Source of the DNA: Anaerolineae bacterium
GTDB taxonomy: Bacteria > Chloroflexota > Anaerolineae > Aggregatilineales > Phototrophicaceae
Assembly: GCA_026645945.1 (NCBI GenBank)
Contig: JAPKMO010000035.1
Coordinates: 1-36,234, forward strand
Direction: 5' to 3'
Length of the DNA stretch: 36,234 nt
The stretch's first letter is position 1. Each line of letters starts with the position of its first letter. Both the position numbers and the translations under genes were made by a program. Below the pieces are notes generated by a model. The model was not told where the DNA came from, made no database searches, and was given only the letters and a program-made list of their open reading frames with translations. Shown here piece by piece: positions 24,825-32,050 of this stretch.

Positions 24825-26582
24825 GTGTTGAATCGAAAAATAGGCAAGTACGACGTTATCGAGCGCCTGGGGCGTGGCGGTATGGCGGAAGTGTTTCGTG
24901 CCTACCATGCCAGCCTTGATCGTTATGTTGCGATCAAGGTTTTACATGCTTTTCTGGCCGATGACCCCGAATTTAAAGGGCGCTTTGAACGAGAAGCGCA
25001 GAACGTCGCCAAACTCAAACATCCTAACATCGTTCAGGTATATGACTTTGATTACGACCCGCCCAGCGAAAGTTACTACATGGTCATGGAGCTGGTCGAA
25101 GGGCCAACGCTGAAAGACCGTTTGCAGGGTTTGTCCGATCAAGGAAACCTGATGCCGATGGCGGAATCGCTGCGGATCATCCGGGAAGCGGCGGGGGCGC
25201 TGGCCTACGCGCACAGCCGTAACATGATTCACCGGGACGTGAAGCCGGCCAACCTGATGCTCGATCATGATAACCGGGTAGTGCTGACGGACTTCGGCAT
25301 CGCCAAAATCGTGACGGGCGCGCAGTTCACTGCCAGCGGCGGCATGGTCGGCACGCCGGCTTATATGGCTCCCGAACAGGGGTTGGGCGAGGCAGGCGAC
25401 GAACGCTCTGACCTGTATTCGCTGGGCATTATCCTGTTTCAACTGGTCACAAACAAACTGCCGTATGACGCCGAAACGCCGCTGGCGATCATTCTGAAGC
25501 ATCTTAATACGCCCACCCCGCTGGCGCGGACGTTTAAACCCGACCTGCCGGAGGCGATAGATCGCATTATCGCTAAGGCCATCGCTAAAGAATCGGATGA
25601 TCGTTACCAGTCGGCTGCCGACTTCATTCGAGACCTGGAGCGCGCCGAGCGGGGTGAGCCGGTTGAGGCCGGCGCGAGCGGTGAACGTCCGGTGCTGCTG
25701 CAATCTCCCGAACAAGAAACGGTGCGTATCCTGCGCGACGATACGCCAACGCAGGAAATTCCGCTGCCGGCAGTCCTTAACCGCCAGAGTTCACGCCGGT
25801 GGCGATGGGCTGGGGTGGCTGTCGTGCTGGTGGCGGCTCTGGTGCTGGTCGGCGCGGCCAGCGGCGTATTTTCCGCCATCGGCATCGGGACGCCGACTGC
25901 GACGCCGACGGCGGAAGCAACGGATGAGGCGGCTGCTGCCGTGCCTACCGACGCCGCCGTACAACCTTCTGATACGCCAGTTCGCGCGCCGACGGAGCGC
26001 CCGCCGAGCGAGACGGCACAGCCTACCGTTCGTTCTACCCAAACCCCTGCGCCAAGCGATACGCCCACGCGCGCGCCAACCACAACGCCAACTTCACCGC
26101 CGACGTTTACCCTCACACCAAGCCGCACCCCTGCGCCGAGTCATACGCCCACGCGCACGCCGACCTGGACGCCTTCGCCCAATGCCACCGAAACGGCAGT
26201 TGTGCTGGCCGCGATTCAAAGCGCCACCGCGACGGCCTGCCGGTTTGATTACGCTGTTCTGGAACAGGAGCCGCCGGATAACGATATTTATCCGGCCAAC
26301 CGGCCTTACGAGCGCAAGATTCTGCTGCAAAATACGGGTACGTGCGACTGGGAGCCGAACACATTTCTGAATTATATTGAAGGCGAGAGTTTTAATGCCG
26401 GGCCGCGCATTTTCATCCAGGAGCGGGTAGCTGTCGGCGGGCAGGTCGAACTGCGTTTTGTCGGTAAAACGCCGGTGCGCGGGGCGGAATACACCGGCGT
26501 CTGGGAGCTGCGGACGCCGAATCAGCGCAAAATTGGCGAACCGATGGAAATCAAAATCCGCGTTTATGAGGGGGGGGGATGA
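24825..26582 (+). CDS. PknB-like membrane receptor Ser/Thr protein kinase with C-terminal NBR1-type domain
   Basis: The kinase domain (~10-275) faces the cytosol: glycine loop LGRGGMAEVF, catalytic Lys in VAIKVL, HRDVKPANLML, DFGIAKI, GTPAYMAPEQ. A single transmembrane helix follows (~330-350, RWAGVAVVLVAALVLVGAA), then about 100 residues of Thr/Pro-rich linker. The C-terminal outer domain (~470-585) begins FDYAVLEQEPPDND and has the LLQNTGTCDWEP and YTGVWELRTPN features of the NBR1/four-tryptophan Ig-like fold. It replaces the PASTA repeats of classic PknB. I prefer GTG 24825, because TAAGG sits seven bases upstream; GTG 24819 and TTG 24828 are alternatives. The stop overlaps the HD-domain gene, and nine G residues close the frame. 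Confidence 0.9.
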   Translation: MLNRKIGKYDVIERLGRGGMAEVFRAYHASLDRYVAIKVLHAFLADDPEFKGRFEREAQNVAKLKHPNIVQVYDFDYDPPSESYYMVMELVEGPTLKDRLQGLSDQGNLMPMAESLRIIREAAGALAYAHSRNMIHRDVKPANLMLDHDNRVVLTDFGIAKIVTGAQFTASGGMVGTPAYMAPEQGLGEAGDERSDLYSLGIILFQLVTNKLPYDAETPLAIILKHLNTPTPLARTFKPDLPEAIDRIIAKAIAKESDDRYQSAADFIRDLERAERGEPVEAGASGERPVLLQSPEQETVRILRDDTPTQEIPLPAVLNRQSSRRWRWAGVAVVLVAALVLVGAASGVFSAIGIGTPTATPTAEATDEAAAAVPTDAAVQPSDTPVRAPTERPPSETAQPTVRSTQTPAPSDTPTRAPTTTPTSPPTFTLTPSRTPAPSHTPTRTPTWTPSPNATETAVVLAAIQSATATACRFDYAVLEQEPPDNDIYPANRPYERKILLQNTGTCDWEPNTFLNYIEGESFNAGPRIFIQERVAVGGQVELRFVGKTPVRGAEYTGVWELRTPNQRKIGEPMEIKIRVYEGGG

Positions 26583-27139
26583 ACCGCGAACAGGCCTGGG
26601 CTGTCGTCACCGAGTTTACGGCCAGCGAGTCGCTGCGGCGGCACATGCTGGCGGTAGAGGCCGCCATGCGCGCCTACGCGCCCCGTTTTAACGGTGATGC
26701 CGATACCTGGGGTATTACCGGCCTTTTGCACGACTTTGATTACGAGCGGTATCCTGATGTAGCGGTTGAAGGCCATCCGGTCGTAGGTTCGCGCATTCTG
26801 CGGGAGCGCGGTGTGCCGGAGGAAATTGTGCGCGCTATCCTGTCGCACGCTGAGGAAATCACGGGCGTGCAGCCGGAATCGGATATGGAAAAGACGCTGG
26901 TGGCGGTGGATGAGCTGACCGGGTTTTTGATCGCTGTGACCCTGGTGCGCCCCTCAAAAAGCATCCAAGATGTCCAGCTATCCTCGGTGAAGAAAAAGTG
27001 GAAGGATAAATTATTCGCCGCGCCCGTCAACCGGCGGGAAATCGAACACGCGGCGGAACGGCTGGGCGTGCCGCTCGATGAACATATCCAGATCGTGCTG
27101 GAGGCGATGAAAACAAACGCCGCAATCCTGGGGTTGTAA
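26579..27139 (+). CDS. HD-domain phosphohydrolase-like protein
   Basis: A 186-residue cytosolic protein of the HD superfamily. The first His is in LRRHMLAVEAAMRAYAP. The HD pair is in ITGLLHDFDYERYPD, a further His is in AILSHAEEI, and the last Asp is in VAVDELTGFL. The order H...HD...H...D fits metal-dependent HD hydrolases acting on phosphate esters. The Arg/Lys-rich C-terminal half (VKKKWKDKLF, then NRREIEHAAERLGVPLDEH) is typical of small HD proteins annotated as hydrolases. ATG 26579 overlaps the kinase stop by four bases and lies right after G9, which can serve as ribosome site. Translational coupling suggests a shared pathway with the kinase, but no specific substrate can be named. Confidence 0.85.
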   Translation: MNREQAWAVVTEFTASESLRRHMLAVEAAMRAYAPRFNGDADTWGITGLLHDFDYERYPDVAVEGHPVVGSRILRERGVPEEIVRAILSHAEEITGVQPESDMEKTLVAVDELTGFLIAVTLVRPSKSIQDVQLSSVKKKWKDKLFAAPVNRREIEHAAERLGVPLDEHIQIVLEAMKTNAAILGL

Positions 27140-27163
27140 CCCAAACGCCAGCCGGGAAAAAAC

Positions 27164-27194
27164 AGGCACAGCGCCCTTAACAAACGCTGTGCCT
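27164..27194. terminator. Bidirectional terminator between the HD gene and the L,D-transpeptidase gene
   Basis: AGGCACAGCG (27164-27173) pairs perfectly with CGCTGTGCCT (27185-27194), an 11-base loop between. An A6 tract before the stem serves as the T-run for the minus-strand gene. On the plus strand only TATTAT follows. It sits between two convergent genes. Confidence 0.8.
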
Positions 27195-27210
27195 TATTAT
27201 CAGGCCACTT

Positions 27211-28293
27211 TTAATACTGCACGCGCACCGGCGTGCCGACATCCACAAAATAGTTAAAAAACCACTCCGCCTCCGGCGTGGGCATATTGACGCAGCCGTG
27301 ACTCATCGGCTGTCCCCAATTGCTGTGCCAGTACGTGCCATGCAGGGAATATCCCTGGTAGAAGTACATCACATACGGAACATCCGGCAGGTAATAACCC
27401 GGCCCGCTCATGGTCTGCGCCGGATATTTGACGTAAACCTTAAAATCGCCCACAACGGTCGGCGTGGCCGGCAGGCCGGTGGATACCAACACATCGCGCA
27501 GCAGCACGCCGTCCTGGTAGGCGTACACGCGCGAATCGCTTAGGTCAACGACCACTTGTTTGCCGCTCCAGATGGTCGGGGACGGCGGGCTGTAGGAAGC
27601 CGCGTATCCACCGCCAGCGGACACTTCGCCGGATGCCGCCGGGATGATGAGCGTCTGCCCGCTGTAAATCTGATTAGGGTTGCCGAGATTGTTGGCTTGG
27701 GCGATGATCGCCCAGTTAAGGCCGAAACGCCGCGCGATCTGAGCCAGATGCTCGCCGGGCTGGACGACATAAGTGGTATCGGCGGGCGGTGGGGCGGCTT
27801 CGACCGGGGCAGCCGGGATGTTTTCGACCGGGACGGGTTCGGACGGCAGGGCTTCGAGGGGCAGCGGCTCGGCGGCAGCCGTCCAGACCAGAAGCTGCTG
27901 GCCGGGATAAATCAGGTTGGGATTGGTGATGTTGTTGCTCTGCATAAGCTGGTCGCGGGTTAACCCGTACAGCCGGGCGATGTTATCCAGGTTTTCGCCG
28001 CGCTGGACGGTGTGATAGCTGGGGGTGCTGGCGACCAGCGGATTTTCAACCACCGGTGGGGTTGGGTCATAATTCGGAATGATAAGCTGCTGGCCGGCCA
28101 GAATACGCCGCATGTCGGTAATGCCGTTAGCCTGGGCGATGGCTTCCATGCCCACCCCATAATGCAGCGCGATGCGGAACAGGTTTTCACCCGGCTGGAC
28201 GGTATGGACGGTCTGCTGCGCCGATACAGGCACGGCGGTTAAGATGAGGGTGGTAAGGGTGAGAGCAAGCGCGATCCATTTCCTGGGCGACAT
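27211..28293 (-). CDS. Exported L,D-transpeptidase (YkuD) with three LysM domains
   Basis: Cell-wall enzyme that makes 3-3 type peptidoglycan cross-links or attaches proteins. ATG 28293 (MSPRKWIALALTLTTLILTAVPVSA) follows AGGAGG at eight bases and gives a signal peptide. A longer frame from 28338 lacks that support. Three LysM repeats follow. They start HTVQPGENLFRIALHYG, HTVQRGENLDNIARLYG and YVVQPGEHLAQIARRFG, each ending in GQ.L.(I/V). A Pro-rich spacer separates repeats two and three. The C-terminal catalytic domain has SLHGTYWHSNWGQPMSHGCVNM with the catalytic His and Cys of the SHGC motif. The 360-residue product presumably binds glycan via LysM on the outer face. Confidence 0.95.
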   Translation of the reverse strand: MSPRKWIALALTLTTLILTAVPVSAQQTVHTVQPGENLFRIALHYGVGMEAIAQANGITDMRRILAGQQLIIPNYDPTPPVVENPLVASTPSYHTVQRGENLDNIARLYGLTRDQLMQSNNITNPNLIYPGQQLLVWTAAAEPLPLEALPSEPVPVENIPAAPVEAAPPPADTTYVVQPGEHLAQIARRFGLNWAIIAQANNLGNPNQIYSGQTLIIPAASGEVSAGGGYAASYSPPSPTIWSGKQVVVDLSDSRVYAYQDGVLLRDVLVSTGLPATPTVVGDFKVYVKYPAQTMSGPGYYLPDVPYVMYFYQGYSLHGTYWHSNWGQPMSHGCVNMPTPEAEWFFNYFVDVGTPVRVQY

Positions 28294-28420
28294 CCGGTGT
28301 CCTCCTGACTGGCGAGCGATGCTATAACGGTACATCAATATTTATTACAGGTCAATTTTGCTGGCGAACAGCTTTTTAATTCAACAGTTCAGGTTTCTGC
28401 CGGCGCTGTTTTGAGCCGGA

Positions 28421-28449
28421 TTGCTGGGACAGCCATTTGCCAGTACAAT
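28421..28449 (+). promoter_or_regulatory. Candidate promoter of the membrane propeller gene
   Basis: TTGCTG (28421-28426), 17 bases, TACAAT (28444-28449). The start would lie near 28456, about 31 bases before the ATG at 28487. The -35 is weak, and there is no clear ribosome site. Confidence 0.4.
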
Positions 28450-28486
28450 GGACGGCGTGGATCGTAACGCTGAGATCGGTTGTTGA

Positions 28487-30685
28487 ATGCTGGTACGCTT
28501 TTATCGTCTGACCGATAAGGTCGGCGTGGTCATTCTGAAAAGCAGCGCCGCCCTGGCGCAGGCCACACTGGAGGGTATAAGTTCCCTCACCGGCGCGGTG
28601 CGGCGCGGCGGCAGCGCGGCGGCTGGCGGCCTGTTTGGGGTGATTGCGGCGGTCGCGCGTTTTGTCTTCAACCTGCTGCGCCGGCTGGCTTTGGTGGTCT
28701 GGTCTGTTGTGCGGGCCATCCTGGGCGTGATCGGCAGTATCGCGCTCTTTTTTCTCAGCGCGGGGCGGCGAACTTCAGGCCGCGCCACGCGATCTGCCGG
28801 GGCGGCGGTTTCCGGCACGATGGCGCGCCGGGCTGCGCGGGCGGAACTGGAAGCTGGCCTGACCGAGGACCCGCTGCGGGCGCAGAACCGCGTGTTGAGC
28901 GGGATGATGGTGGTGCTGCTGGCGGCGCTGCTTTTTGTGGTGTGGTGGGCCACCACGCCGGATAATCGCGCCGGGTTTGTCCCATCCGGCCCGGTCGGCG
29001 CCGGGCTGGTGAATTTTTCCGATACCACGCCGGGGACGGCGGCGGCTACAGCGCCCAGCCTGCCCGCCACGCCGGTCCCGACGGCGACGGCGCTGCCTTC
29101 GGTGCTGGAAGTGCAGGGCAGCCTGGCCTACAGCACCCGCGAGCGCGGCCAGACCGATATCTGGGTGGTGAACGTCGGCAGCCGGACGCCGCTGCGGCTC
29201 ACCAACAGCCCCGCCGACGAGCGTGACCCGGCCTGGTCGCCGGATGGCCGCCGGCTGGCTTATGCCTCGAACCAGGATGGTAACTGGGAAATTTACGTTT
29301 ACGATCTGGCGTCCGGGGCGACCACGCGCCTGACCTACGATTTGTCCTTCCAGGCTGCGCCAAGCTGGAGTCCCGACGGGCTGTGGCTGGCCTATGAAAG
29401 CTACCAGGGCGGCAATCTGGATATATACGTCGCGCCGGTGGACGGCTCGCAGCCGGCCCAGCGCGTGACGAGCCACGCCGCGCCGGACTTTGCGCCGGCC
29501 TGGTCGCCGGATGGCCGGCGCATCGCTTTTGTTTCGCTGCGTGATGGTAACGCCGACATTTATATCTTTTCTCTCGATAATCCAAGCGATGAGGCCTCGA
29601 TCAACCTGACCGGCACGCCGACCCGCCAGGAAGACCGCCCCAGGTGGAGTCCTGATGGTAAACTGCTGACTTTTAGCGCCCTGGATGAAGGGGCAGAAAA
29701 AATCTTTGTCAAACCCGCCGATGACCCCCAAGCCGAAGCGCAGGTTCTGGAGCGGGGCCGCGCGCCCGCCTGGGCGCCGGACGGGTCGAGCCTGGTTTTT
29801 GCGGTGGATTCGTTTGAAAGCACGCAGTTGATCGTTACCCCGTTTACCGAAACGGGGATTTCCACGTTGGTGCTGCAAGTTGCGCCGGGGTCAACCGGCC
29901 CGGTCTGGAGCGGGACGCCGCTGCCCGCCGCGCTGGTGAATTCCGGCGGGTTGGGCCTGGGCGTGCCGCAGCCGCTGTATATCGAGCAGGAAAACGCGCC
30001 GGATGCCGATGGGTTATACAGGCTGGATACGCTGCTGGGCGTGCGCGCGCCCAGCGCCTATTTGAGCGAGCGGGTGAACGACTCGTTTAACGCGCTGCGC
30101 CAGAAAACGCTGGCGGTGGTGGGTTGGGACGTTTTGGGCGAACTGGAAGACGCCTTCTGGGCGATTGATCGCCCGCCGCAGCCGGGCGAGGAGCGCCGCA
30201 ACTGGTATATGGCCGGCCGGCAGTTCGGGCTGAACCGCAACCTGATCGTCGGTTTTCCGGCCCGCATGGAAGTCGTGCGCGAGGACCTGGGCGTGAATAC
30301 TTCCTGGCGCGTTTATATCCGCGTGGCCGATGATGCCCAGTCCGGCCAGCTTGGCGAACCGCTGCGCCATCTTCCCTGGGACATCGCCAGCCGCAACCTG
30401 GGCGATGTAGAGGCTTACGACGAAGGCGGGCGGCTGAAACCGGGCGTGCCGACAGGATACTATGTGGACTTTACGCAGCTTGCGGCGGATTATGGCTGGG
30501 AGCGTGTGCCTGCGGGAAGCGATTGGCGTGCCAATATCAACAGTGTCAATTACTGGCTGTTCCGCAAAACCGGCGGCCTGACATGGTACGATGCAATGCG
30601 CGAGTTATATACGGTCGGGCAGCTTGGCGGTTTTGCCCCCACACCGACGGCAGCGCCGGTTGTGGAGGCCACACCGGAATCATAG
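28487..30685 (+). CDS. Membrane-anchored TolB/PD40 beta-propeller protein with unassigned C-terminal domain
   Basis: A 732-residue protein. The N-terminus has an Ala/Arg-rich region with hydrophobic helices (~50-95, GGLFGVIAAVARFVFNLLRRLALVVWSVV onward) and a clear transmembrane helix (~140-160, MMVVLLAALLFVVWWAT). A Thr/Pro linker leads to five or six PD40 blades (~205-470) of the form DPAWSPDGRRLAYASNQDGNWEIYVYDL. The last ~230 residues form a separate domain, with YLSERVNDSFNALRQKTLAVVGWDVLGELEDAFWAID and WDIASRNLGDVEAYDEGG. I do not recognise its family. It precedes an M23 endopeptidase gene by 22 bases, so the pair may act together at the cell surface. ATG 28487 is the only good start. 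Confidence 0.82.
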   Translation: MLVRFYRLTDKVGVVILKSSAALAQATLEGISSLTGAVRRGGSAAAGGLFGVIAAVARFVFNLLRRLALVVWSVVRAILGVIGSIALFFLSAGRRTSGRATRSAGAAVSGTMARRAARAELEAGLTEDPLRAQNRVLSGMMVVLLAALLFVVWWATTPDNRAGFVPSGPVGAGLVNFSDTTPGTAAATAPSLPATPVPTATALPSVLEVQGSLAYSTRERGQTDIWVVNVGSRTPLRLTNSPADERDPAWSPDGRRLAYASNQDGNWEIYVYDLASGATTRLTYDLSFQAAPSWSPDGLWLAYESYQGGNLDIYVAPVDGSQPAQRVTSHAAPDFAPAWSPDGRRIAFVSLRDGNADIYIFSLDNPSDEASINLTGTPTRQEDRPRWSPDGKLLTFSALDEGAEKIFVKPADDPQAEAQVLERGRAPAWAPDGSSLVFAVDSFESTQLIVTPFTETGISTLVLQVAPGSTGPVWSGTPLPAALVNSGGLGLGVPQPLYIEQENAPDADGLYRLDTLLGVRAPSAYLSERVNDSFNALRQKTLAVVGWDVLGELEDAFWAIDRPPQPGEERRNWYMAGRQFGLNRNLIVGFPARMEVVREDLGVNTSWRVYIRVADDAQSGQLGEPLRHLPWDIASRNLGDVEAYDEGGRLKPGVPTGYYVDFTQLAADYGWERVPAGSDWRANINSVNYWLFRKTGGLTWYDAMRELYTVGQLGGFAPTPTAAPVVEATPES

Positions 30686-30707
30686 GCGGTTTTGATGGGT
30701 TGTCAAA

Positions 30708-31952
30708 ATGCGTAGGCAGGGTTTACCGGCGGTTTTACTGGTTCTGGTGGCAGTTGGGAGCTTTGGGTTTATGGTCTGGATGAACGCTCAGCCCACACCC
30801 TCGCTGCGAACGATCATCCCGACCGAGCAGCAGCCGACCGAAGATTCGTCCGGCGGCTGGCAGGCGATTTTACGGGCCGGTTTTGGCAGTAACAGCACAC
30901 CGCTGCCGACTATCCAACCGCTGCTGACGCCGTTTGCGCCGCCGACGCTGGTTATCAGCGGCGATACCGACGTGGTTGCCATCCCGCCGGTAGAAATCAG
31001 CGGCGATCTGCGTCCCACCATTAACGCCATCGTTACCCCTACGCGCCCCGCGCCGACACCCTCGCCGGCGGCGACTATTGAAATCACGGCGCAGTCGGTG
31101 ACGCGCCCGCCTTCGGTATGGCAGCCGCCGCCTCTCGTCCCTCCCATTTCCCGCGATCCGCTGGGGCGTGACCATTACTGGTTTTCGCGCCCGGTCGACT
31201 CAAATGCGACCAATTATGCGCTGTTTTCGTACCCCTATGGTTCGCGCGGGCCGCAGAAGGATAACCCCTGGCGCATCCATAACGGCGTTGACATGCCCAA
31301 TCCAATCGGCCAGACGGTGCGCGCGGCGGGTTCAGGTACGGTGGTGTGGGCGGGCAGCGGTTTCCAGAACACGTTCAGCTACGGCAATGCGATTTTTATC
31401 AAGCACGATTTTGGCTATCGCGGTCAGGCGCTTTATACGCTGTACGCGCATCTGTCGGCGGTGCTGGTGACGGCGGGTGAGATCGTCAACACCGGTGACC
31501 CGATTGGACTGGTGGGTAATACCGGACGGGTGAGCGGGCCGCACGTGCATTTTGAAGTGCGTATGGGCGGGGAGCGGTACGGCGATACGTATAATCCACT
31601 ACTGTGGATGGTGCCGTATGTGGGGCATGGCGTCATCGCCGGGCGTGTGATGGACGGGCGCGGCAACCTAATTAACGATCATCTGGTGACGGTGCGCGAC
31701 TGGCGAACCGGTCTGGTGACCGATTCGGTCACGACCTACATCTATGAAGATACGCCGTCGGATGTGAACGCCGACCCGCTGTGGGGGGAAAATTTCGTCG
31801 TGGCCGATGTGCCGGTGGGCCGCTACGAGGTCATCACCAGCGTTGACGGCCAGCGGGTATCCAAAATCATTGATGTGGTCGAAGGCACGACCGCTTTTGT
31901 CGAACTTTCTCCCCTTGAACCGGCCACTGCTCAGCCCGCCGGCACGCCCTAA
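30708..31952 (+). CDS. M23 (LytM-type) metallo-endopeptidase with C-terminal Ig/regulatory-like domain
   Basis: A 414-residue surface peptidase. ATG 30708 begins a signal anchor (LPAVLLVLVAVGSFGFMVW) followed by a low-complexity Pro/Thr region to ~145. The M23 domain (~150-305) shows HNGVDMPN with the zinc His and Asp, LYAHLS, and HVHFEVR with the other His ligands. The C-terminal ~100 residues (VIAGRVMDGRGNLINDHLVTVRD, then DVPVGRYEVITSVDGQ) look like a transthyretin/carboxypeptidase-regulatory-like fold. The likely role is cutting peptidoglycan peptides, in line with the MreB and YkuD genes of the window. It follows the propeller gene closely. Whether the metal site is fully active cannot be told, but all M23 ligands appear present. 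Confidence 0.92.
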   Translation: MRRQGLPAVLLVLVAVGSFGFMVWMNAQPTPSLRTIIPTEQQPTEDSSGGWQAILRAGFGSNSTPLPTIQPLLTPFAPPTLVISGDTDVVAIPPVEISGDLRPTINAIVTPTRPAPTPSPAATIEITAQSVTRPPSVWQPPPLVPPISRDPLGRDHYWFSRPVDSNATNYALFSYPYGSRGPQKDNPWRIHNGVDMPNPIGQTVRAAGSGTVVWAGSGFQNTFSYGNAIFIKHDFGYRGQALYTLYAHLSAVLVTAGEIVNTGDPIGLVGNTGRVSGPHVHFEVRMGGERYGDTYNPLLWMVPYVGHGVIAGRVMDGRGNLINDHLVTVRDWRTGLVTDSVTTYIYEDTPSDVNADPLWGENFVVADVPVGRYEVITSVDGQRVSKIIDVVEGTTAFVELSPLEPATAQPAGTP

Positions 31953-32050
31953 CGTGGGCGAACCGTTGGAAAGCCGTATGGCAGGCCGGTAGGGAATGGG
32001 CTAAACTTGCCTGACCGCTATTTCGTCCTTGTATCAGGAGCGACTACGTT

